Both the position numbers and the translations under genes were made by a program. A stretch of DNA of 64,000 bases. Origin: Xenoacremonium recifei. Taxonomy: Eukaryota; Ascomycota; Sordariomycetes; Hypocreales; Nectriaceae. The stretch lies in NCBI GenBank assembly GCA_012184525.1, contig WOFQ01000003.1, forward strand, positions 992,001 to 1,056,000. Reading direction: 5' to 3'. Under the pieces are notes generated by a model that was given only the letters and a program-made list of their open reading frames with translations, did not search any database and had not been told where the DNA came from. Of this stretch, positions 11,463 through 22,368 are shown one piece after another (the stretch's first letter is position 1; the number at the start of each line of letters is the position of its first letter).

Positions 11463-11855
11463 CTTGTCAATCACCGGCTTCTAGCTCCCGCCTTCCGTCG
11501 TCAGCTCGTGCTCCCGGCACACCACCCCTGTCCCCCCCGCCGAGCTCGCTCCTGAAGACAACCTGGCCTCAGAAAGTCGAATGCGACAACCATAATAAAG
11601 CTGCGAGCTCCCAACAACAACCAACCCGCCTCGTCGCGCCTGTTGCCTCGACTCCTAGGCCTGCGACGTGACGCTGTGTACCCCTCGCCACTTCACGCCT
11701 GAGAATTCCTGCTACGAAACACTCCTTTCTATCTCTACTTTTAACTGTCGCTCCTTGATTGAGATACCTTCGACCCTTCGACGTATCGAGTTTAACCCCG
11801 ACCTCTTTTCTTACGACCACCGATATAATACCTTTTTATATACACCATCACCACC

Positions 11856-13103
11856 ATGGCGGATAACAACTACCTCTATACCATTGGTGGCTATGCCACG
11901 CTCATTGGAGTAGGCTTCGTGATCTATTCGGTCTCGACACAGAAGAACCGAAAGCGCACCAGCGTCTCGCAGACTAAGCCCAGCGTCAAGAGTGTGCTAC
12001 CAGAGCCTCGCAAGGAGGACCGGAAAAAGAAGCAACGGATGGAGAGTTTTGTCTCCGACGCCAGCGCTTCTAGCAATGCACCCAAAACCAAACCCGCCTC
12101 CAAGGCCCCAGAGCCTGCGTGGCTCAGCAATGCTCAAGACTCGACCGATGACGGCATCGACAACCGAGAATTCGCGAAGCAGCTCTCCAAAGCCAAGGAG
12201 GGCGCCAAATTTGCAACCAAGACCGACGGGGGCAAGCAGCGCGAGAAGTCTGTCAAGCAGTCTCGCGCCAACAAGATCACGACTCAAGCTGAAGCGAAGG
12301 AGTCTGCTCCGTCGTCCACCACTGGCGCCGATGCCGACGATGATCAATCGTCAATTGCGTCTCCCGAAGTTGGTCCTGCCCAAGCTGGCGATGTCTCCGA
12401 CATGCTGGAGCCGACCCGAGCCGGTCCTTCTGTCCTGAGGCTCACTGATACGGCCCCGAAGAAGCAGCAGGCAAAGAAGGCTGCCAAGGCTCCCGAGCCT
12501 GTCGAGACCAAGAAGCAGCGCCAGAACCGCAAGAAGGCTGAGGCTGCCAAGGTTGCTCGTGAGGAGGCCGAGAAGGAGCGCAAGGTGCTGGAGGAGAAGC
12601 AGCGACGAGCTGCCCGCATTGCCGAGGGTCGTGCCGCCAAGGACGGCTCTCAGTTCATGGCCGCCGCGAACAAGAAGTCGGCCTGGGATCAGGGCGCCCC
12701 TACTAGCGAGAAGAATGCGGTACCTGCTACCACTACCAATGGTACCAATGGATTCCATCAGCCCTTGGATACGTTTGAGAAGCCGACCTCCTCGGAGCCG
12801 CCCGCTGCACCCAAGGCGGCTGAAGATGACTGGGTCGCATCCCTCCCCTCGGAGGAGGAACAGATGGAGATGTTGCGAAGCAGCGAGGACGAGTGGAGCA
12901 CCGTGAAGGTCAAGTCCAAGAAGGCGCCCAAGAAGGACTCTCCTCGCGAATCGGGCGACGAGCCTGTGCAGAGCCGGCCCGCGGCGCAGCCCAAGCAGCC
13001 TGCCGCCGGAGTCAAGGCCTCTAGCAAGCCTTCACAGTCCTTCGGATCGTTCTCAGCCCTGCCCGTCGAGGAGAATGACCAAGAAGAGGAAGAGGAGTGG
13101 TGA
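11856..13103 (+). CDS. N-terminally membrane-anchored, Lys/Glu-rich coiled-coil protein, function unknown
   Basis: Single exon of 415 residues; the ATG has a good fungal context (CACCATGGC). Residues ~6-27 (YLYTIGGYATLIGVGFVIYS) form one hydrophobic helix followed by a basic stretch (QKNRKR). This suggests a signal anchor with the rest in the cytosol. The remainder is low-complexity and Ala/Lys/Ser-rich. A charged probable coiled coil lies at ~195-265 (runs such as EEAEKERKVLEEKQRRAARI). A C-terminal block is more conserved-looking (DDWVASLPSEEEQMEML, EDEWSTVKVKSKK), and the end is acidic (QEEEEEW). The layout recalls ER-anchored, highly charged proteins such as metazoan LYRIC/metadherin, but I claim no homology. 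It is clearly coding from codon use and length, with no recognised enzyme domain. Confidence 0.85.
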   Translation: MADNNYLYTIGGYATLIGVGFVIYSVSTQKNRKRTSVSQTKPSVKSVLPEPRKEDRKKKQRMESFVSDASASSNAPKTKPASKAPEPAWLSNAQDSTDDGIDNREFAKQLSKAKEGAKFATKTDGGKQREKSVKQSRANKITTQAEAKESAPSSTTGADADDDQSSIASPEVGPAQAGDVSDMLEPTRAGPSVLRLTDTAPKKQQAKKAAKAPEPVETKKQRQNRKKAEAAKVAREEAEKERKVLEEKQRRAARIAEGRAAKDGSQFMAAANKKSAWDQGAPTSEKNAVPATTTNGTNGFHQPLDTFEKPTSSEPPAAPKAAEDDWVASLPSEEEQMEMLRSSEDEWSTVKVKSKKAPKKDSPRESGDEPVQSRPAAQPKQPAAGVKASSKPSQSFGSFSALPVEENDQEEEEEW

Positions 13104-15778
13104 GCGACCTACTCGTCACAGAGGCTCCAACAGCGAGCCCTAAACTTTCACATATATCTCTTCTCAAGCGGTTTCTGAGAATGGTCGCAACTGTACATCA
13201 CCACAGCGGTTACAGACATTTTTGGCTCTGTATTTTGTCATTTCCCCCCTTTCATTTCCTTTATCCTTGCTTTCCTACTTCTTCTGATGTTGCGATTTTT
13301 GGATCTCTTGGCGCTCTCAAACAGAAAAACTCTCTGGTAACATGGCATGGTGCCAACAGCGCAAGCGTTTGTGGGTGGAGTTTTGACGGTTTCTATCGAC
13401 ACTTGATGGGGGGTTTAAAAAGTTGTCCCGTGTTGGAGGTCCAGAGACAATGATGTTTGCACGGGTCATTTTGGACGACGCTAGGTATGGCGAAGGAATG
13501 TGAGAGACTGAAGTTTGTTTGATACAGATTGTGCAAGATGAGATTTTGGGCACGTCAATATGGACGGCCTGTAGCCCCGAGTTTAAGCAGAAGGATGTTG
13601 GAGGAATGAATGTTTGCAGCAAAGTATCAATCACGTATAAGGAGCTAGAGTACAGTTCAGCTTGCATGTGAGTGAGCTATCACAATCAAGTCTAATTCTT
13701 TCAATGGATTCCTTTTTCGTGAGTTGTTATGGATGTCGCGTGGAGGCCGGACCGGCGCGACGACTGAATGAAGCAGCAGGAGAGGCAAGGCTATGCAGCT
13801 GGCTGCAGTTGGTGACATTCGGCAGCCTGTGTGAGCCACGATGGTCTGAGGGATGCAGATCGGGATCTGTTTGTATGCAGGCGGGCTGGGGCCATGATGA
13901 GTATCATTGACACATGATATTATCAAGTGAGCAACGTGAGGTCACGTTGAAGCAGTGCTCGAACGGAATATCTACAACCTTCTGTCGTTAACAGCATGAG
14001 GCCAAAGAGGCGGTGATGATTGGCTTCGATGACGACGACGATGGCCAAAGACAGTCAAACCTGCCATGTGGTTTGGGACCGATCGACGGCGCCAACGCGG
14101 GCAACTTGAGGGCATGCCCACTTGGAGCCCGCGGCCCTTGCATCGAGGGATCCGGGACAGCGAATGGGAGGAAGCGATGCAGGCATACGGAGGAGCATCC
14201 CGCTGGCAAAGTCGGTCACGGAGCGCCAAGAGACAGACACTCGCAGGCAGGTGGCAGAATCCATGGATGCCCCCCCGACGACAGCACCATACAGTGCTAA
14301 ACCCATTTGCAGCAGGTCGGTATGGGATCGAGGCTAGGCTGCTGGGAACAGCTGCAGCAGGACGAGGACGATCCGGGATGGGAGGCCGGGCGGGGAGAGG
14401 GGCATGAGAGGCGGGCAGCATGGACCAGAAATTGCCTCCCCCGCCTGAGGAAAGTATTGAAAGACAGAAGAGAGAGAAAAATGTTGAGAAGACGGGACGG
14501 GAGGGAGAGTTTGGGCGACGACGTCACGATCATCACAGCGGGAAGGGCGGCGACTTGGCGGGCGAGAGTTTCGGGGGGCTTCGGTGCAGGCTGCATAAAA
14601 CGTTGCAATTGCGAGCTGAGGGCAAACTCTCGCAGGCAGGCAATAATTAGACTCCAGGGCCGGCTCGGCACAGCCAAGCGACTTGGCGGCGTTCAGGTCC
14701 GGTGCGAGACGGAATTGAGTTGAAGTCTGGAGGGTGCAAGTGAGCAGCCACAGAATCCCTTGGTGGGGCGGCGGGTGGGATGAAGAGGAGGAGGAGGTTG
14801 TCCTTCACTGGGGCTGGCCCGACCTGAACCTGGCTGGCTGGACTGGCACTCACTCTCTCAGTGGCTCCCCTCCACATCCTCACTGAGGAATCATTTCCAC
14901 CGCCGCGCCGCCGCTCCTCAGCTTCCCATTATTACTGTACTGCACTGCATCCGTCCCATTGCATCCGTGCCGTCCAGACATTGAGGAATAATTACCTCAT
15001 CCACCGCCATCCCATCCCATCCGTCGACGACCTGCGATTCTTTCTGCTCCTCTCTCCTCCTCCTCATCCTTGCCATCATCGTACGTGGCTGTATATCTGA
15101 GACCCGTTCCTCTGAGAGACGCCTCGAACTAGCCCTCTAGCACGCTCATACCCCTGTTGCTCTCGCTGCACTCGACGCTGCTAGCGCCTCGCTCTCCCGC
15201 CCTGGACCGTTCTGAGACTGCGAGGAGCGACGTTGTGTGTCGGAGACTGTGAAACGGACGAGGAGGCCCTTCCCCCCCTTTAACCAGTCAGTCCTCGACG
15301 AGAACCTCCAACGTTCCAATCTCCCCACACGAGCGCGACGCCGTCTCCCCATTCCAGCACAGCAATCTGGCATCCCTGGGCGAGCCACCGAAACGAAACC
15401 CAGACAGCAAGTCAGCCTCAGCCCTCCTCGGTTGACCTCGTTTGCTGTGCATGGGCGTTGGGCTTAGGCGGTGCTGGGCCTGTCAACTCATTTCCCTACT
15501 CCGCCTCCGCTCGACGCTTCTTACGACGATACGAAATCCTCGTGAACCTGCCCTCGAGGCATTTCCCTAGACCTCTCGACCTTTGATTCTCGCATACGAC
15601 TCCCTAGGGGCTGGGCTGACCGACAATCGTGGCTTCTCTCCCACCATTCTCCCAACACCCCCGGTGACGGTGATTCGTTTCTCATGTGGCACAACCTCTT
15701 ACACGACACCGCCGCACCCTCCTCTCGACATTGCCCGTCTATGTCGGTTCCCCTTCGATAAGACGGCATCCCCCCATC
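13104..15778. other. Long intergenic interval (2.7 kb), GC-rich, no gene called
   Basis: The first ~500 bases are T-rich and probably 3' UTR of the gene ending at 13103. 13.6-14.9 kb is GC-rich, with several overlapping open frames on both strands and no protein family visible. 14.85-15.75 kb is pyrimidine-rich (CTCCTCTCTCCTCCTCCTCATCC near 15046) and likely promoter and long 5' leader for the gene starting at 15779. Confidence 0.5.
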
Positions 15779-17002
15779 ATGTCCTTCCCGGCGGCCTTCC
15801 AATCGGCCGTCTTCTACGTCGTCGCCTGCACGCCCTGTGCCAAGGTCCGCCATCGCCAAAAGGCCCGTGTGCAGGCCAAGAAGGAGAGGTTGGAAAAGGC
15901 CAGGGCCGACGCCGAACAGCCTGATCGATATGTCCACCCGTCGCCCTTCAACACCAACCCCTACTGGCAGGAGGAGATCAGCATGGGGCCCAGCCTGCCC
16001 AAGAAATCCTCCGCCAGCAAGAACTCGAGCCAACGCGGGCTCGCCAGCTCCGGACGGGATAGCACCGCCCCGAGCGTCTCTGAACACACCAACACCGGCG
16101 ATTCGCGGAGTATCAACATTGGTGACAGCATGGTGTCCATCGCCGAGGGGGACACGCTCGCCGAGGATTGGAACCGCCGGCGGGGCTACCAGCGTGAGGA
16201 CGAGGAGCTCTGGGGGCAGTGGTCCGGGCAGAAGCTCATGGACGCCTTCTCCAAAGCCAGAGACTCTGCGGGTAGGCTGATCGAATCGACCCTGGGCATC
16301 GAAAAGGAGGTGACAGAGGAAGAGCGCCGCGATTTCTACTTCTCGCCCAAGAACCCCCCGATCAACGACTACCACCCGCCCGTCGTCAGCAGCAAGGTCC
16401 CCTCCAAGGACGCCCACCGATGGATGTTGCAGCCGCCACCACCCGCCAAGGTCATGGAGGGCAAGATCCCCGTGAGCCGCGCCGTAAGCTCGGGGAGCAA
16501 GTCGAGTACCAGGACCTTGGTTGGCGAGGAGCTGAACTTGGGACGATTGGTCCAGGAGAAGCTCGTCATGGAGAAGCTGAAAAAGGAGAATAGTAACCCT
16601 ACCGAATCGGAGCTCATCGATTCGCTGTTCTCTAGAAACTCACGGTCGCTGAGCTTCTCTCGGGGACGCAGCCTATCCTTTGACGCCTCAGACGATTCAC
16701 TAGATCACTCTTTCGGCCGACGGCCAGTAGGTCGACTACGGCCTGTGGCTTCTCCCCCGGGTGTATACTCCTCGGATGACGACGACGAAGACGATGAAGT
16801 GGCCATCTCCTTCTCGCGAAGCTTAACTGCTGTGAACCGACCCCCTCAATCAAGTCATGCGGCTCAACGTCCGGGCTTGGAGACCATCAAGAGCACCGGA
16901 TCTATGAGCGGGAGCCGTATGTCATCGAAACGGAAGAAGCGACGGTCTCAGATCAAGAGCCTCTCCGGGGCCCAGTCTCCTGTTGGCGACGATACGGACT
17001 GA
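15779..17002 (+). CDS. Conserved-looking fungal protein, Ser-rich, unknown function
   Basis: Single exon of 407 residues. The frame is open from 15686, but the ATG at 15779 (MSFPAAFQSAVFYVVACTPC) is the best start, because upstream residues look like translated leader. Residues 1-20 are hydrophobic with a CxxC, followed by a strongly basic helix (KVRHRQKARVQAKKERLEKA). This could be a membrane-proximal or lipidated N-terminus. Residues ~35-60 (HPSPFNTNPYWQEEI) and ~130-210 (LWGQWSGQKLMDAFSKA, RDFYFSPKNPPINDYHPPV, HRWMLQPPPPAKVMEGK) look conserved. The rest is Ser/Arg-rich, with an acidic patch (SSDDDDEDDEVAIS) and a basic KRKKRRSQIK near the C-terminus. No known domain is recognised. It converges with the Tma17-like gene. 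Confidence 0.83.
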   Translation: MSFPAAFQSAVFYVVACTPCAKVRHRQKARVQAKKERLEKARADAEQPDRYVHPSPFNTNPYWQEEISMGPSLPKKSSASKNSSQRGLASSGRDSTAPSVSEHTNTGDSRSINIGDSMVSIAEGDTLAEDWNRRRGYQREDEELWGQWSGQKLMDAFSKARDSAGRLIESTLGIEKEVTEEERRDFYFSPKNPPINDYHPPVVSSKVPSKDAHRWMLQPPPPAKVMEGKIPVSRAVSSGSKSSTRTLVGEELNLGRLVQEKLVMEKLKKENSNPTESELIDSLFSRNSRSLSFSRGRSLSFDASDDSLDHSFGRRPVGRLRPVASPPGVYSSDDDDEDDEVAISFSRSLTAVNRPPQSSHAAQRPGLETIKSTGSMSGSRMSSKRKKRRSQIKSLSGAQSPVGDDTD

Positions 17003-17709
17003 ATCAACATAAATCCACACAACTACAAACGCTTACCTCACTCGACGTCATGAAGGCATTGGCCTCGACGTTCAACAACACAAAACATCCTCGAATGACT
17101 CTCGTCATGACCGCCATCCTGCATTTCATTAATCTCACACACCACACACATACGCACTTCTCTCTCTGTCTAAGCCACGGCGCACAAGCCTTCCTTTCCT
17201 CTTTCTTGGTTTTGGGTTGGGTCTCCTATCTTGATCTTGTCTTTATTTTCTTGCGTCTGTTTTCTCCTTTTTGGTCTAGCATCGTACCGGAGAACAGGCG
17301 GGAACTGGGTCTGGGTTCTTGGGACGGGAAAGTCTTCTTTCTGGATTTGGGCATCGCGACTGGGCGCATTCAAAAGGGGCGGTTTCGTCGGCAGCATTTC
17401 TCTTTGTCTCTCATGGGCGCAATTCTTTTCCCTAACATCAAAATCAGAGCCCGTTAGAGCATCCGTACTTAGTTGGATGTGAGGCTGCCCCGACATGCAA
17501 ATAGTAGCTCGGGAGATCAGATTGAAAAAAAAAAAAAGAAACATATTTCAAATCACTTCGCCGGAGCCTTGAGCCATTGTGCCTATGTTTGATGTCGTTG
17601 ATCATCTGTCAGACATGTTGGATAAGATGGTATCGTCCCATGGGTCCTTTTGTTGTCCTCCCTAACGCCAGCCGGTTTGGTTGTGTAAAATGATCTGTGT
17701 CCCAAGCTC
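17003..17709. other. Intergenic between convergent genes
   Basis: About 700 bases between two gene 3' ends, so mostly 3' UTRs and terminators. It has a T-rich plus-strand stretch (17190-17270) and an A13 run near 17526. No gene is seen. Confidence 0.5.
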
Positions 17710-18315
17710 TCACAGGTGCATACCCTCCTCATCGTCGTCCTCAAGACCTCTCATCTGCTGCTCTATAGCCCTCATCAGTTGTTCATCACTCAAACTCCCG
17801 CCCTGAGGCCTGCTTGGCTGGCTGTTGCTCGGCTGGTTATCCAAGTGCACCTCGCCATTACGTATCGTGCCCGTCTGAAAAGTCCCATCGCTCCAGGCAG
17901 GATGCTCCGAGCCGTTCGTCGTCGTGCCATTAACCGGCGGTGCGGGCGGTACATCCGCCTCGTCCTTCTTGCTCGTCTGCACATCCATGGCCTCAAACTC
18001 AGTCCAACTCATCCCGCGGCGCTCGACCTCCTCCTGCACGAGCGCTATGCGTGTAGCCATGCGGTCGATGACAGCCTCGTTCTCGCGGATGGCGTCGACA
18101 CAGTCCTGGTCGGGCGCGCCGGGCTGTGAGGAGTCGGAGAGGGCGGTGGCTGAGCCGTCGGCGAAGGGGCGTAGTTGGTCGTTGGAGTATTGGAGGTGGG
18201 CGATGGAGTTGCGGATTTCGAGGACTTTGAGGTGTAGGAGCGCGGGGGAGAGGTCGCGGAGGGCGGCGGCGAAGCGCGCGGGGGTTATGGGCGTTGTGTC
18301 GGCCGAGGTGGACAT
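17710..18315 (-). CDS. Tma17/Adc17-like proteasome assembly factor (probable)
   Basis: Single exon of 201 residues from the ATG at 18315 (MSTSADTTPITPARF). The frame is open a further 61 codons upstream, but that extension is His/Pro-rich and unlike protein. Residues ~12-45 (ARFAAALRDLSPALLHLKV, LEIRNSIAHLQYSNDQL) and ~75-110 (CVDAIRENEAVIDRM, EEVERRGMSW) form two predicted helices. This pattern of S-x-x-HL-x-x-SN-x-x-L, then ENE...I, then G(M/L) fits the Tma17 family. Yeast Tma17/Adc17 is a stress-induced chaperone for Rpt6-Rpt3 pairing in the 19S base. The C-terminal ~90 residues are Asn/Gly/Ser-rich and end in an acidic DDDEEGMHL. Family assignment is from motif memory and moderate. The gene shares a 368-base promoter with the divergent rhomboid gene. 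Confidence 0.68.
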   Translation of the reverse strand: MSTSADTTPITPARFAAALRDLSPALLHLKVLEIRNSIAHLQYSNDQLRPFADGSATALSDSSQPGAPDQDCVDAIRENEAVIDRMATRIALVQEEVERRGMSWTEFEAMDVQTSKKDEADVPPAPPVNGTTTNGSEHPAWSDGTFQTGTIRNGEVHLDNQPSNSQPSRPQGGSLSDEQLMRAIEQQMRGLEDDDEEGMHL

Positions 18316-18683
18316 TTCGATTCTTCGAAGTCTCGTCTGAAGCAGAAAGTCGGGGTGATGAGGACGATGTGTTGGTTGGAGATGCTGGGTTGGAGCTTCA
18401 TGGAGGCCATCGCGGGGCAGATGATAAATGCCATGGTGGGGTCCTTCCGTCAGGCTTCCAGAGCCGTGGCGCGTTAACTGGCAGTCAGTGGAGGGCAACC
18501 CCTGTCAGCTGCCGTTAAAGACGGGACGCCGATCTTGGAGCCAGCCCGGCCTAAAAATCCTCGCCCGAGGGTCCCTCAAAGTGCAATTCATGCAACATCA
18601 TACCATCCTGTTCGCCCGCCCCTTTCGACCATCGTAGGGGCACACGCGGCTTCCAGCGCAGCGAGCGCATCCAAACTGTCGCC
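18316..18683. promoter_or_regulatory. Divergent promoter between Tma17-like and rhomboid genes
   Basis: Only 368 bases separate the two divergent start codons, so both genes must draw on this interval for transcription initiation. I see no recognisable TATA box or named factor site. Confidence 0.5.
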
Positions 18684-20330
18684 ATGAGCCTCTTTACGTG
18701 TCCGAATGCCTCGCGGTCGCTATTCCGCATCGCCCTGAAAGGCACGACCGCCGCGGCGGCGCTGCCACGACCCTTTGCGCCGTCGAGATGGATTTCAAGT
18801 TGTGTTCGGCAGGGTCCGATGAGGCCGTTGCAGTACGTACCTGCGAGCGTTAAATCGAGATACCCGCGCGAGTGTCGGAGGACGTTTTTCTCAGATCGGA
18901 CGATTGTCAAGTACGAAGAACTGCCGAGGGACTATAGGGATCAGGTCGGGCTGCCCTTCCGCAGTGTGGACTTGACGGACTCGGAGGTGCTAAAGATCTT
19001 TGGGCGGGGAATCAATTCGAAGAGAGCGAACCAATTACTACGGATACTACACGGACGACGAGTTGCAGGCACGCTGGACGACCCAGCGTTTGCGGTGCAT
19101 ACACAGCAGTTTACGAGGGACCAGATGGCCAAGGCGCTGGAGTATCTACGAAAGAGTGTTGCTGTGAACGAGGTGCTGAATGCGGGACTACGGGCCGAGG
19201 ACGAGCTGGCCCAGATGGAGGTCGATATGGCAGAGCAGGAGAAGAAGAAGGGCGAGGCTGCGGTGCCGGAGGTTGAGGAAGCGCCTAAGCCGGATCCCAT
19301 CTACGGTCGGAGTCGGTTCGACGAGATTCGGGCGAGGAATGTGGCGAAGCGCAAGGCTGAGGAGAAGCTTGCCGAGGAGGAGCAGCAACAGGCTCTCGAA
19401 CGGGGCGAGGTACCTGCCGGCCCCCTAGCGAAGCTCACCGGCGAGAACCGCGAGATCACGAATCCCAAGATCCAAGCATACGCCGAGGCCGCACAGTCTC
19501 CCCTCGAGGCACCTCCTGAGATGAAACTCTGGGAGCGCATCCTGCCCTCTGTCACCGTCGCCGTGCTCGTCATTGGTTTCCTCGCCGCTGTGTCCACCGT
19601 CTACGAAGAACCCTCGGCGCACTTCCGCGTGTTCCCAGATATCTCGACAGCGCACGCCACCATCGGGGCCATCATCGCGCTCAACGCACTCGTCTACCTA
19701 GGCTGGAGCGCGCCGCCGCTCTGGCGTGCCTTCAACAAGTACATGCTCGTCGTCGTGGGCACCATGAAGCCAGTCACGCTGTTCACGGCGCAGTTCTCGC
19801 ACCAGAAGTTGGCGCATATGCTCGGCAACATGATCCCGCTCTGGTTCCTAGGCACGGCGCTGCACGAGGACCTCGGCCGCGCAGACTTCCTGACGCTGTA
19901 CCTGGCGTGCGGCGCCGCGGGGTTCCTGAGCAGTCTAGTGACGTACTCTCTGCGCGGCCTGCTGCACGTGTCGACGCTGGGGGCGAGCGGCGCGTCGCTC
20001 GGTGTGTTTGCGGCGTACTTCTGGCGGCATCGCAACGACGGGTTCCAGATCCTGGGGGTGCCGGAGGATGGGGTACATGGGATTGTGTTCCTGGCGCTGC
20101 TGTTCGTGCCGCAGCTGGCGCAGTTTGGGAAGACGGTTGCGCGGCGGGTGGACATTGCGTCGCATGTGGCGGGGATGTTGATGGGTGTTGTGGGCGTGGA
20201 GGTTATTGCGAGGATGAGGGGGGAGGAGCGGGAGAAGAAGGTGTTTAAGATCATGCCGCCGCAACCTTATGCGCAGGCTCGTGATGGGGGTGAGGGGGAT
20301 GTGAAGGAGGAGGATTTGAAGAATTCATGA
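18684..20330 (+). CDS. Rhomboid-family serine protease, probably mitochondrial
   Basis: Single exon of 548 residues. The N-terminus (MSLFTCPNASRSLFRIALKG, rich in Arg/Ser/Ala, no acids) resembles a mitochondrial presequence. A soluble region to ~280 includes YEELPRDYRDQVGLPFR and a charged coiled coil (~170-230). Six or seven membrane helices follow. The rhomboid signatures are HMLGNMIPLW (the H...N oxyanion helix), STLGASGASLG with nucleophile Ser435, and IASHVAGMLMG with catalytic His494. Both residues of the catalytic dyad are present, so it is probably active rather than an iRhom-like pseudoprotease. Family members in mitochondria (yeast Pcp1, human PARL) cleave inner-membrane proteins such as Mgm1. 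The long pre-membrane domain means it could be a paralogue of Pcp1 rather than Pcp1 itself. Confidence 0.88.
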   Translation: MSLFTCPNASRSLFRIALKGTTAAAALPRPFAPSRWISSCVRQGPMRPLQYVPASVKSRYPRECRRTFFSDRTIVKYEELPRDYRDQVGLPFRSVDLTDSEVLKIFGRGINSKRANQLLRILHGRRVAGTLDDPAFAVHTQQFTRDQMAKALEYLRKSVAVNEVLNAGLRAEDELAQMEVDMAEQEKKKGEAAVPEVEEAPKPDPIYGRSRFDEIRARNVAKRKAEEKLAEEEQQQALERGEVPAGPLAKLTGENREITNPKIQAYAEAAQSPLEAPPEMKLWERILPSVTVAVLVIGFLAAVSTVYEEPSAHFRVFPDISTAHATIGAIIALNALVYLGWSAPPLWRAFNKYMLVVVGTMKPVTLFTAQFSHQKLAHMLGNMIPLWFLGTALHEDLGRADFLTLYLACGAAGFLSSLVTYSLRGLLHVSTLGASGASLGVFAAYFWRHRNDGFQILGVPEDGVHGIVFLALLFVPQLAQFGKTVARRVDIASHVAGMLMGVVGVEVIARMRGEEREKKVFKIMPPQPYAQARDGGEGDVKEEDLKNS

Positions 20331-22368
20331 AGGGGTTGTATATGATGTGTGGTGTGTACTATTTGATGATACTAGACTCAGCGCCTCTCTGGATATGGGG
20401 TATACAGGGTGTATAATAGAAAGTTAAGAGACCAAATGTAATCGACAAAGTCCATCAAAAGCTCTGAGACTGCATCCAACTCGTTCTTTATAGAATGCTC
20501 CCGATTCCATGTGGGAGATCTAAGCAGCAGGGCCGTCGTTGTGCGTCCCAGGCTAGCGCCAGACTGAGATCAAAGCCGTCAGCAACTCTCATATCTGAAC
20601 GACCTCACTTTTGGTCTCTGATATGTACCCCTGAATGTTCTGAGGCTCCTGTACCTGGTACCTCACACTCAGGCACGACAGGAAATTGGCGCGACGTTGG
20701 CGCGATGTCTCGCGTCTGGCGCGTTAGCGCGGGTGGAGATGGGAGATGGATGGAGATGATCTGGGTGGGAGTGGAGACGGGGCGCTGCGGGACCGAGAAA
20801 TGGGGAGACGGGCATCTGCAGGGGGAAAGAGGGCGGCGTTTCCGGGCAACGGGGGGATTGACGGACCGGGGATATAATTCCGGATAGATGCATGTGTTGG
20901 CTGGTGGTTTAGGGGAAGCGAGTCAATACAGCGACATTGATGCACACGTTTTGGAGAATTCTATCTGTGTTTACAAGTATCAAGTATTTTTCAGCGCAGT
21001 ACAGACTTGTTTGCATTTTTTCCCGAAATTATAAACTTAGGAACTATTTATGTCAACCCGAACCGAAAGTTGCATGCATCTACGTGATTATGCTACTAAA
21101 CATAACTTGCCAACTCTCAATCAACCACCATCCACGAACACGATCAGCAAAATCTGCATAACGTGACCATTCTCGCCCGACGCTGACCAAAATTACGCAC
21201 AGTCATGGCCTAAAAGCTCAAGAAAACAATGATATGAGCTGAAGGCCGAGATATCTATAATTTACATCCTCGCGGACCTAGTCTTAGTTTAACGACGGAT
21301 GGAATTCCGGAGGACCCTTTGAACCAGTGAGAGTCGAAATAAATGAGGAAAAGCATCGCCTGGCATTGAGAGTGATTGACAAGTTGGCCGTTAAAATTTG
21401 GAACATCGAATAGGGGCGAAAGGCGGAGTTGTGCAGTCCGATGGATTGAGCTGACCTGGCCTCTGGCTGGACGCAAGAGAGCTGGAGCCAATTAATCTGC
21501 AGAGCCATACCAGCCACAGGGCGGTGAATCAGTGCATGCCAAAGTCGCCTCCTCTCCTCGCTAGGTGCGTCATAATTTTACGGAGAGGTGTGCGCTGTCA
21601 GACGGCGAGGGTGGTAAGCCAGTTAGGCGCTGCTGACGAGAGTTGGACAATCAAGGCTTCTCTTTGAGGCTTTGCTGGTCGCGAGGACCAAGACGCAGGA
21701 CGCAGGATAATGCAGTGAGTGTCCCTTTTATGCCGGTCTTCTTTGTATCGCACCGCAGAGATGACGCCGGGCAGCCACAAAACCTGGCGGGCGGGCAGGC
21801 GGCATGTGTGCCCTGTCGTATGTGCAGTAGGTTCGCCGATCCAATCGCTAGGCGGGCGCTTGGCCGGGCTGGGAATCCCTGTAGCCTCTGGCCGAGTCCT
21901 CGCCCATCAATGTCAACAAACAGCGCCCCTGCCCCACTGATCGCAGCGCCATCCATGCCCAGGAGGCGTTCCTTTCTGCAGGTAACCGACCCGTCTCGGC
22001 CCTGGCATGGCTCTGCAGTGGTGCAACAAAATCCCGGCCCATCCAATGACCTGGGCTTCCCGGCCGCCGCCTGCCGCATCATCATCATCATCAAGCAACT
22101 TCACTTTTGCATCAGTTCCCAATTCTCGCGCCCGCGCCTGATTGCCCTCGACAATCGCTGCCCGGCACGCCGCAACGCCCTCCAGGCCGCTATAGACTTT
22201 ATCGTCGGGCGTTTTTTCCACTCGTCTTTTTGCGGAAACCATGGTTTAGCCACGACCCTCGCTTTACACATCCCGACTCCTTCCCTTTTTCGCTCGCCCG
22301 CTCCCGTTCCCGTTTTCCTCCTCCAGCACCCGTCCGGCACAGCGTTTCTGCCTTCGAAACCCGTCGCC
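20331..22368. other. Intergenic, rhomboid 3' end to sirtuin promoter
   Basis: About 2 kb between two rightward genes. 20331-21250 holds no convincing gene; 20940-21150 is AT-rich. From 21643 an open frame runs in phase into the sirtuin for 242 codons (see findings). Several short upstream ATGs lie here. Confidence 0.5.

Larger units (their letters stand above)
9951..11855. other. Divergent promoter region with GGT microsatellite and CT-rich 5' stretch
   Basis: About 1.9 kb separates the leftward nucleoside hydrolase from the rightward gene at 11856. A leftward 304-codon open frame spans 10851-9937. It overlaps the hydrolase first exon in another frame and contains the GGT run as poly-Thr. 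I treat it as non-coding (see findings). The right half is pyrimidine-rich and probably contains the long 5' UTR of the next gene. Confidence 0.5.

Noticed and set aside
10941..11671. Two overlapping plus-strand frames upstream of the membrane-anchored protein gene
   Set aside because: Pro/Ser-rich translation of a pyrimidine tract, best explained as promoter and 5' leader.
15521..16417. 298-codon minus-strand open frame
   Set aside because: Antisense shadow of the Ser-rich gene at 15779-17002; composition is that of a reversed GC-rich frame.
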